From contig NC_061869.1 in the NCBI RefSeq assembly GCF_907164915.1, positions 10,465,721 to 10,529,720 on the forward strand: DNA of 64,000 bases, given 5' to 3'. The position numbers and the translations under genes are program-made. This stretch comes from Impatiens glandulifera (lineage: Eukaryota > Streptophyta > Magnoliopsida > Ericales > Balsaminaceae). Under the pieces are notes generated by a model. The model was given only the letters and a program-made list of their open reading frames with translations. It was not told the origin of the DNA and ran no database searches. Below, in pieces: positions 22,131 through 30,541 of the stretch (the first letter of the stretch is position 1; each line of letters starts with the position of its first letter).

Positions 22131-22985
22131 GTCAAAACCGAAGGTTTTCAAATAAACCTTCGGTTTTTACCCTTCCCCATACTTAGAAAATTTTCAGATT
22201 TTTTTAATCTAGGGTCAAAACCGAAGGTTTTCAAATAAACCTTCGGTTTTTACCCTTCCCCATACTTAGAAATTTTTCAGATTTTTTTAAACATGGGTCA
22301 AAACCGAAGGTTTTCAAATAAACCTTCGGTTTTTACCCTTCCCCATACTTAGAAAATTTTCAGATTTTTTTAATCTAGGGTCAAAACCGAAGGTTTTCAA
22401 ATAAACCTTCGGTTTTTACCCTTCCCCATACTTAGAAAATTTTCAGATTTTTTTAAACATGGGTCAAAACCGAAGGTTTTCAAATAAACCTTCGGTTTTT
22501 ACCCTTCCCCATACTTAGAAAATTTTCAAATTTTTTTAAACACGGGTCAAAACCGAAGGTTTTCAAATAAACCTTCGGTTTTTACCCTTCCCCATACTTA
22601 GAAAATTTTCAGATTTTTTTATACAGAGGTCAAAACCGAAGGTTTTCAAATAAACCTTCGTTTTTACCCTTCCCCATACTTAGAAAATTTTCAGATTTTT
22701 TTAAACATGGGTCAAAACCGAAGGTTTTTAAATAAACCTTCGGTTTTTACCCTTCCCCATACTTAGAAAATTTTCAGATTTTTTTACTCTAAGGTCAAAA
22801 CCGAAGGTAAACCTTCGGTTTTTACCCTTCCCCATACTTAGAAAATTTTCAGATTTTTTTAATCGAGGGTCAAAACCGAAGGTTTTCAAATAAACCTTCG
22901 GTTTTTACCCTTAGAAATTTTTTAGATTTTTTTAAACGAGGGTCAAAACCGAAGGTTTTCAAATAAACCTTCGGTTTTGGCCATG
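22130..22985. repeat. Right subterminal 83-bp tandem palindrome array of CACTA-1
   Basis: Eleven near-identical units (period about 83 bases; two shortened). Each has the palindrome AAAACCGAAGGTTT-TCAAAT-AAACCTTCGGTTTT followed by ACCCTTCCCCATACTTAGAAAATTTTCAGATTTTTTT. Every unit can form a perfect 14-bp stem with a 6-base loop. Typical of CACTA subterminal sites but unusually regular. Confidence 0.9.
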
Positions 22986-23250
22986 CTGTTTTTTTTTTAA
23001 GATGAAAAGTAAACAAATATATATAACATATAATTAATTAACAAACATATTAAAACCGAACCAAACCAAACATAATACTAATAATTCATGAATATTAAAA
23101 CAAAACACATAAAAATATTGTCATCGTTCGTACGGAAAAACTAATAAACACATAATAAATCTAGAAATTATTAGATGGGGTGGAAGGAGGGGGTGGTTGA
23201 TTCAGTCGACTCCTCAACAATACAAGTTCCTATTCGAGATTCTCCAATCT

Positions 23251-23457
23251 CTAGGCCATTTCGGCCCTGTCCGCTTTAATTTCACTGAGCAAACGACCTC
23301 TTTCCGCATCCCTTAATCGGATTTGTTCCATTTCCAGCGTCATCTGTCTTACCTCTTCCTCACGTGCCGCCATTTCTGATTGTGTTATCAGATTCTGGTA
23401 ACACGGATGCAGTTTCTCCGGTGTACGCCGAAGTCTCTTCCATGTCGAATCACCCAT
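23251..23457 (-). pseudogene. Mini-ORF fusing both ends of the CACTA second protein
   Basis: 68 residues. The first part (WKRLRRTPEKLHPCYQNLIT) parallels the start of the second CACTA gene (WWSMRKTPSKLLKPYQNLIA at 16951). The second part (a Glu/Arg-rich coiled coil) parallels its C-terminus. The middle domain is missing. It lies in the right subterminal region, beside a second GC-rich leader. It looks like a deletion derivative left by a nested or duplicated element end; whether it is translated is unknown. Confidence 0.5.
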
Positions 23458-23739
23458 ATCCTAAATGCATTTCAGATATATGTATATATATATATTAATC
23501 AAACAAAATAACATAAACTAGCATAAATCTAGATATATAATATATATATATATATAAACTTAAGAAATCTAAATCTCATAATAAACAAAACAAAAAAAAA
23601 ACAAATGAAACAAATTACCTGAACGAGAGAGGAGAAGAACCGGCGTGGAGGAGGCAGGCGGCTGCGGCGCGGAAGAGAGAGAAAGGAGAGAAGAGTGGAA
23701 TGAAAAAGAGAAGGGTTTGTATTTATAGAGGTTGATGCC

Positions 23740-24204
23740 GAAGGTTTTCATATAACTTTCGGTTTTGATATTAGTCAAAACCGAAAGTTTATTAAAAACC
23801 CTTCGGAAATAACCATTACTGAATTTAGAATTTTTTTTAATTGAGAAAAACCGAAGGTTCTTTGTAAAACTTTCGGAAATGAGAATTTCAAAAAAGGCAA
23901 AACCGAAGGTTCTTTGAATAACATTCGCAATTAAAAAACCAGGGATTTCAAAACCGAAGGTTTTTACAAAAACCTTCGCAATTAACCCACATCCAACACT
24001 TAGAATTTTTTTTGTTTTTTTGGGAAGGTAAAAACCGAGAGTTCTTTGTAGAACTTTCGGTAATAATTAATAAACCCGAAGGTTTTACACCCCACTCGGA
24101 ATCTATTTTTAATCCCGAAGGATTTGTTCCTCTCGGGAGTATTTAGGAGAATTTTACAAAACCTTCGGGAAAAACCGTTGGTAAAGGTCCTTTTTTTACT
24201 AGTA
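23740..24204. repeat. Outer right subterminal repeats and terminus
   Basis: CCGAAGG/CCTTCGG and CCGAAAG/CTTTCGG motifs recur about a dozen times (e.g. 23740, 23785, 23850, 23905, 23955, 24040, 24075), then the terminal GGTCCTTTTTTTACTAGTA. Confidence 0.8.
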
Positions 24205-24207
24205 AGT

Positions 24208-24958
24208 ATTTTATGGTTGAAAATTTATCCATAGATAATTTATAAACTATCTAGGTAGGATAGAACCGATCAATCGATCTAAATAACAAAAGCCCAAAAT
24301 TGAATTTCAAAATTAAAAAAAAAAAGGTTTGTTGTTCTTGAGTTAATTCGATCGAATCACATCCCGGAAAGCTTCTCAACATGATTGTAATGATGTTAGG
24401 CAACTATTTGGATCATGTTTGATCCACCCAGAAAATGTTTAATCAAAATAAAAAAAAATAAAAATAAATGAGTTTTTTTTCTTGTTTTCGTATCAATCAA
24501 ATATATATATATAGTATAAGGAAGCTATTAGATAGCTCCTTACACTTTAAAACAACTTTAAAATCAAAAACCTAAATTTTGATCACAAACTGTTTTGAAC
24601 AAATTGATTATCATCCAAATTGATTAATATCTTGAGATGATGACAACATATTCCTATGAGCTTTGTGAAGCCACCCAAGTTCTTGAATCATCGAATCATA
24701 GCTAAAAAACGAATTAAAAAAATTGAACTTTGGAGTTCTTGAAAACCAAGGCTCTTAAAACCAATAAAAATATGGGCATTGACTACTAATATAAAGAAAC
24801 AACTGAAAACAAAAACTTAGAGAATATGATTGTCGAAAACAATAAAATATCAACAGAATTATTTAAATAAAAATAATATTATTAAAAAATAATAATAATT
24901 AATAAAGCAGCATTAGAACCTTTCATCAATGACTAAATTATCTATCAACAAAATTTTG
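24208..24958. other. AT-rich interval right of CACTA-1
   Basis: No gene. Continuation of the pre-insertion sequence, then a stretch read on minus as the interior of the short LTR element whose LTR is at 24971-25175. Confidence 0.4.
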
Positions 24959-25127
24959 GCTCTAATACCATGTCAGAATAAAGAGAAAAATATTGTATTG
25001 AATCGTTATCTTAAATTATATATGTTATGTTTATTATATAGACATTGCATTGAACTTATAAAGAAACTAATATAATATAATAATATATTATAATAATGAT
25101 ATTATCATAATTTATAATATTGTGATA

Positions 25128-25158
<31 letters not shown>

Positions 25159-25175
25159 TATCTTATATTCTAACA
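24959..25175 (-). mobile_element. Short LTR (205 bp) plus primer-binding site, minus strand
   Basis: On minus, an LTR begins TGTTAGAATATAAG (25175) and ends TTCTGACA (24971). It is followed at once by TGGTATTAGAGC (24970-24959), which resembles the initiator-tRNA-Met primer site of copia-like and TRIM elements. The LTR contains a (TA)n run. Only one LTR was found; no coding domains remain. Confidence 0.6.
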
Positions 25176-25332
25176 ATGTCTCACAAGTCTTCCCTGATCA
25201 GGTACGATTCTATACCAGTCTTTCATATCCGGTAATTTGACTGATTTAACAACTTCAAATCGAGGTCCAGCTACACGATCACCATTTTCCATATCTAATA
25301 AGAACAATACCTTCTTCACGAATATAACCAAA

Positions 25333-25577
25333 GCTCTAATACCATGTAACAAAATCACAATTAGAACTCCGATGATCGAACCGTGAAGAAGCTTAATTAT
25401 TAGAAAAGTGAATAAAGACTTTTGAGAGAGAAACAAACTTAAATGAAATTCTTTCAATTAAACTTGTGAAATAAGGACAAGAGTCTCATTTATTATAGAT
25501 GATTCCAAGAAATTGGATAATCCAAGAATAATGAAAAGACACCTTTATTATTATTATTATCAATTTAGTTTCTAACA
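25333..25577 (-). mobile_element. Short LTR (233 bp) that truncates peptide copy 5
   Basis: On minus, the LTR begins TGTTAGAAACTAAATTG at 25577 and ends TTTTGTTACA at 25345. TGGTATTAGAGC follows as primer-binding site (25344-25333), then about 155 bases of internal sequence up to the neighbouring LTR. The start lies exactly where homology to the peptide gene begins (25578), so this insertion removed the signal peptide of copy 5. TRIM-like size; the second LTR is not present in the window. Confidence 0.65.
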
Positions 25578-25919
25578 TGAACATGGTCTCCACCAAGTGA
25601 GTTTCAGCAATTTAACGACAGATCATAATCAAGATGATGATGATGTTGTTGGTGTTGTTGATGAGCGAATTGGAGATTATGGGAAGAGAAATCTATTTAT
25701 GAAGAGGAGTTCTTGATGGAGTTAGAAGTGAGTCGGAGGATTCTGGCTCAGAATGATGGTACTGCTAATAAAGTAGTTTTGAATAATGGAACCGCTTGTA
25801 ATGCAGGATTAATATGCAGTTGCATTGATGGGAGTAAATTTATCAAATGCTTCAAATGCATTAGTGATGATGTGCCCCAGTCTTGCAATTCATGTTATCA
25901 TATATGCATGCATTGCTAA
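25578..25919 (+). pseudogene. Secreted cysteine-rich peptide pseudogene (copy 5)
   Basis: Starts abruptly inside the propeptide (TGAACATGGTCTCCACCAAGTG), matching copy 2 from its residue 27 on. The signal peptide and promoter are gone. Within the propeptide a frameshift (near GTTGATGAGCGAATTGG, 25655-25675) separates the acidic part from LMELEVSRRILAQ. The tail has a changed core (SCIDGSKFIKCFKC) and a longer, Cys-rich end (nine Cys in all). Downstream 25925-26370 matches the 3' flank of copy 2. Confidence 0.8.
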
Positions 25920-26379
25920 TTATTCATCCATCTTCGTTGTTGTTGTTGTTCTTGTTCTTGTTATACTATAGTAGATTCGGCTATCATCCTAATAAATTTG
26001 TGTGTTTTCATATATTATGCATGACCTCAACTTAGTTTTGGTTTTGAATTTGTCAATTAATTGAAAAACCAACATTGTATTATTTTGATTTCTCAGTTTT
26101 GTTTCAGGAATTAGTGAAATATATCTGTGTTGTTAGAACCCTATTTGATTCTTACAACAAGTTTCCCTTGATTTGGTTTGTTCAAATTTAAAGACTGTGG
26201 CCTTGTTTGATTCCAGCAGCAAAGACTAGAAGAAATGAGACTGCTGATTGCTAAATTAATTAGCAGCAAATGCAGCAAGAATGTCTTGGTTCATTTGATT
26301 TGTTGTGCAATGTTTATAGAGAAAGTAACATGATTATAATTCATTGAATAAGAGGCATACAATTATGTCTACTTTCTTT

Positions 26380-26545
26380 CTTATACCAGGAACCAAGGTA
26401 ATTTATAAAAGGGCCTCTAAGTTTTGCCACTCATTAAGCTCACCGGAAACTGGTAGTAGACACACTGAGCCACAACGTACGTAGAGCTCCCCTCTCGCCC
26501 GTCGTATGCTATGGATGGTCACACGAGCCCCTCGATGGCATGGCA
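26380..26545. other. About 160 extra bases relative to block 1
   Basis: In the first block, ATACAATTATG is followed soon by TTGAGAAATTCTCAGTCATT (4525-4562). Here the same two anchors are separated by about 160 bases of less AT-rich sequence (CTCACCGGAAACTGG, CCTCTCGCCCGTCG). An insertion after duplication, or a deletion in block 1; no element family recognised. Confidence 0.5.
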
Positions 26546-26643
26546 TCTTAGTTGAGAAATTTTCAGTCATTGTAGCAGCATAAAATACTTTTTGAGTATT
26601 TACACTAAGAATAAACTTGATTTTCAGAAACTAAAACATACCA

Positions 26644-26647
<4 letters not shown>

Positions 26648-26723
<76 letters not shown>
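26648..26723. repeat. (TA)n microsatellite
   Basis: Uninterrupted AT/TA dinucleotides for about 75 bases inside the duplicated 3' region of copy 5; block 1 has no such array at the matching place (about 4620). Confidence 0.95.
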
Positions 26724-26725
<2 letters not shown>

Positions 26726-26939
26726 TCCAATTAGCAAACTAAAGCAAGGAGTCATCACATGAAAATTTTCAAAAATGTGTAATACCAAGAAGAAACTATA
26801 GTTTATCTAGTAGTTGTCTCACAAAATCGATCAATGGTTAACAAAGAGGATGTCTTTTGAATATTCCATCAAACAAGAAGATTTAGAATCGATATAAGAC
26901 GTTTTAAGTGAGAATCAAAATCGTAATGTTTTGTCTCTT

Positions 26940-27640
26940 AGAAATCACTTTTACCATTTGAACTACTTAGTAAGTTAGTGTAAAAAAAATACTATTATGT
27001 CAAGTCGTTTTCTTATGTGTCTTTGAATTTTTCTCAAATATTATTTTGCTAAAAATAGAATCAATAACTCACTTAATTTTATATTATCATTTAGGAATAC
27101 TGATATCTAGAGTTTCTTATGACCTATTACTAAGTGATACTTAAATTTTTTGGTAGTTACTTTGAGACGATTAATTTGTCATGTTTTTATTTTTCATATT
27201 ATAGGTAAACCATTTTTAAAAACAAATCTGTTCAGTTTATTTTGTGAAGCAGGCTTCTAGATTTGTTTTTCGGAAGGTAGAAGTTGGATTTAATATGGGA
27301 ATTTGAGCTTATTTGGATGATATTTTCAACTAGGCCCTAGCTAATTGTGCTCTATTTGATTTTTCTTCTAGCCCTATTAAAAAGGTTCATTTTTTTATAA
27401 TGCATGGAAAGCGACGTGTAATGGCATATGTTACAAGCCCCCATGTGCATTCATCAATGTACTATATTAATATGAGGCCCTGTTTAAGTCTCTTACAGTC
27501 TTTCGGTTGACCATACATAGCCTCACGATTCTTATCCAAAGATCGTCATCTTCTAATTCCTTTTTGCTTAAATATACATGTTGTCTATCCCATAATTGAA
27601 GATCAAAATTAAGCATTCATAAATTATTGATTTCCAAAAA
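26940..27640 (+). promoter_or_regulatory. Promoter and leader of peptide copy 6 (copy-3 type)
   Basis: Matches 5105-5545 upstream of copy 3, including the TATA-like ACTATATTAATATGAGGCCC (27461) and the leader to TAAATTATTGATTTCC. About 240 extra bases (27190-27430) interrupt the match upstream of the TATA region. The coding part that follows is instead copy-4 type. Confidence 0.7.
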
Positions 27641-27649
27641 GTGACTAAA

Positions 27650-27967
27650 ATGAAGATCATGGTCTTGATTCTGTTGTTGGTGGCCGCATGCTGCAATATT
27701 GCTATTGAAACTCTCGCGGATGAGCATGGTCTCCTCCGCGAGGGCTTCAGCAACTTCACGACTGATGGTGGTACGAATTATGATTATAATACTATTTATG
27801 AAGACGAGGAGTTCTTGATGGAATCAGAAGTGAGTCGGAGGATTCTGGCTCAGAATGATGGTATTGCTGATAGAGCAACAATGAATGACGGACCCTATTG
27901 TAATGCTTTATTGTATTGCAATTGCATTAATGGGCCAAAATGTATCCAAAGAGGGATTAGTAATTAA
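27650..27967 (+). CDS. Small secreted cysteine-rich peptide precursor (copy 6)
   Basis: 105 residues from the ATG at 27650, the start conserved across copies. The signal peptide is MKIMVLILLLVAACCN.., the propeptide has EDEEFLMESEVS, and RRIL is at 63-66. The tail is short and keeps only four cysteines (84, 90, 92, 98): C-x5-C-x-C-x5-C with core CNCINGPKC, ending ...QRGISN. A stop replaces the final Cys-containing end seen in copy 4 (RGISNGCSEL). Coding and 3' flank are closest to copy 4; the promoter is closest to copy 3. Two disulfides are possible, versus three in copies 2-3. Function unknown, secreted peptide inferred. Confidence 0.78.
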   Translation: MKIMVLILLLVAACCNIAIETLADEHGLLREGFSNFTTDGGTNYDYNTIYEDEEFLMESEVSRRILAQNDGIADRATMNDGPYCNALLYCNCINGPKCIQRGISN

Positions 27968-28843
27968 TGGTTGTTCTGAATTATAGACCAGTGGCATTAG
28001 TGACCATCCATGAAGAACATGACCAGTTATTGGTTGCATATATTGTTAATTTTTCATATCTTGTTGTTGTTGTACTAGCTAGCTGCTATTCGATCATACC
28101 ATGGATCGATCTATTGTCTTGTTTTTAAATATCATGTCCAACCCTTACATGGTTTTCGTTTTGATTTCAAGAATAATTGATTGATTGAAGATATGAAATT
28201 GTATTATTCACTTCCCAGATTTGTTTGAAGAATTAAGGTTTGATTCAGTTTATCAGAGTTTATTCAGATTATTAGATATAATTCAGATTATTTTAATACC
28301 TAAATTTATTTATTTTTTATACTTATAATAATATTTAATAATTCATTATTTAAATTAAAAAATAATCTATTTTATAATACATTATATTAATATATAATTT
28401 TAAATATATATATATATAAGTTTTTATTATGATTTATATATATTTTTTATTGTCTATTTTTATCTATTATTTAATTTATTTATTATAAAAGTTTATAAAA
28501 TTTAATTTATTAATCCTAATTAACAATTATAAAACCAAAAAATATATAATATTGTTAATCTCCATAACTAAATTGTAAAATCTCTAATCTTACTATGTGT
28601 TCTATAATTCAGTCGTTTGAAACTCAGTTAATATTTTCAATAAAGATAGGGTATATCTAGATTTGTTTTTTGAAACTCATTTCCCTCTTTTGGGTTTAAA
28701 TGAAATGAAATCAATTTATTTATTTTTTAAAAAAATCTAATCTTATTTTCTTTTTTAGTTTATTATGTGTTATCTATAAAAAATTATAATTAATATTTTT
28801 AAAAATAATATTTTAATATTTTAAATAATGAATAAAAATAAGG

Positions 28844-28903
<60 letters not shown>

Positions 28904-29640
28904 ATTTGAACGAGTTTAGTTGTGTGTAATGGAGGAAGATTGAAGAAAAAGAATAGATATGTATATGTTTAAATATAAGACTTTATTATTATTATTATTT
29001 TATATGAATAATTAATTAATAAATATATATATATATATAATTATTTGATGATTAAAAAAATTATATAATAAAATGATAAAAAGATTAAAATAAAATAAAA
29101 AATAGAAATAGAGAATAAATAAAAAAAATATTTAAAAATTAATGATTATTTTTTTGAGATTATAAGTTTTTAAGTTAAAAGATATATTAGAAAAAAATTA
29201 AATTTAAACGCAAAATATGTTTAATAATAAATTTTACATTAATTTATTAATTAAAATTATTATAACAAATTATTAAGAAAAAAAAGTTAATCCCGAATTT
29301 AAAGTTGAATTAAACCTGCACTTGTTTGAAATTAAAATGTATGCACTAAATGTGTTTACTAGAAAATAAAAATTTATATAGAGATTTTTATTCTTATGGA
29401 AAATAGAGTCAGTATAATTTTTCATGTTTACATATGTATATGTAGCAGGTTGTTTGATATTCTACATATTTTGAAAATATTATATATATTGAATCATGCT
29501 AAAATTTATTAAATACTTTGTAAAATTTGAAAATACTAATTTAACCTAAATTTTAATTAAGTATATTAAACGTTTTAACTTGTAAATAATTAAAAAATTA
29601 TCTCATTTCAGATGAAGACACTAAGAAAAATAATATAAAA
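27968..29640. repeat. Duplicated 3' flank of copy 6
   Basis: Homologous to 9046-10260 and 12745-13010. Differences are a 130-base insertion around 28600-28735 bounded by TCTAATCTTA-like repeats, a (TA)n array at 28848-28898, and absence of the 10.3-12.7 kb material. No gene. Confidence 0.7.
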
Positions 29641-29689
29641 CATGATGAATAACCCTAAAAAAGTGAAAATTTGTGGATAATGCAGACAA

Positions 29690-29799
29690 GAATGACATAC
29701 CAGACAAGAATGACATACAAGACAAAGTTTGTGATGTATATTTATTATATTTTTTATTTTCCAGCGTATTTTATTTTAATGTTTAAGTAAAGTATTTTA

Positions 29800-29830
<31 letters not shown>

Positions 29831-30085
29831 TTTTGTAGTATATACTATTTTATTTTAGTTTATAATATTTATTTGAATAATTTAATTTAGTATGTTTAGT
29901 TTTAGTTAATATATTTTATTTTATTTAGTAATTAAGTATTATTAATTTAATTATATATATTTTATATTTATAAAATAAAGTAATTAACGAGTTTAAAGAG
30001 ACATAGATAGTTAATAGGTTTAGAGATAGAAGAATAATTAGTATGGTTATTAATAGGTTTAGAGAGTGAAGTTGAGTATTTTTCA
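29690..30085 (-). repeat. Repeat arm inverted relative to 12240-12740
   Basis: Reverse complement of the 12.3-12.45 kb segment (TTTATATTTATAAAATAAAGTAATTAA, AGATAGTTAATAGGTTTAGAGA). Contains a short (TA)n at about 29806-29830. The 79-residue minus frame at 29925-30164 is this repeat and has no domain. Confidence 0.5.
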
Positions 30086-30342
30086 ATGTTTTGAAAACCG
30101 TTCTAGTTATCAACTCGAATTTATGAGCGAAATTCGGTTTAAACGGTTCTACCGGTCTGACCACTGGTCTGATCTTTCTTTATTTTATAACCCTAGATTA
30201 AACCTGGCCTATTCAGGATGAAAAAAATAGGAAAATATTTAGAAAGGCACGTTCAAACATAAATGAAAAGAAGAAGGACCTCCTCTGACTGACAGAAGAA
30301 GAAAGGACACGACGTCATTTAATGTGTCCTCCTCTCAAAAGC

Positions 30343-30541
30343 AGAGCAGGACTCAAGATCTTTTGTCATCTGTCCCGATTCATGAACATCGTCTGAGCTC
30401 CTAACGACCGCTCGATCGAAGACCGGACCTCCCTCGTTCGCAGATCAGGATGCAAGATCTTTTGTCATCTGTCCCGATTCACGAACATCGTCTGAGCTCC
30501 TAGCGACCGTTCAATCGAAGACCGGACCTCCCTCATTCGCA
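30343..30541. repeat. Tandem duplication, 99-bp unit
   Basis: CAAGATCTTTTGTCATCTGTCCCGATTCA, GAACATCGTCTGAGCTCCTA, CGACCG and AAGACCGGACCTCCCTC occur twice, 99 bases apart, with about 8 mismatches. GC content is higher than the surroundings. Confidence 0.9.

Larger units (their letters stand above)
14306..24204 (-). mobile_element. CACTA (En/Spm) transposon, 9.9 kb, with 3-bp target duplication
   Basis: The left end is CACTGGTAAAAAAGTGGTC. The right end, read on the minus strand, is TACTAGTAAAAAAAGGACC. AGT flanks both sides (14303-14305 and 24205-24207), the 3-bp target duplication expected of CACTA elements. Both subterminal regions are packed with CCGAGAG/CCGAAGG motifs and their complements, the type of site bound by the accessory protein in this superfamily. 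The interior carries a TNP2 transposase remnant and a second gene of the plant Ptta/En/Spm family, both on minus. The terminal bases differ from canonical CACTA at both ends (CACTG and TACTA). The transposase is broken, so the copy is not autonomous. Confidence 0.9.

Noticed and set aside
25170..25457. 95-residue minus frame ending DQGRLVRHC
   Set aside because: Crosses the LTR, primer site and leader of a short LTR element; no protein domain.
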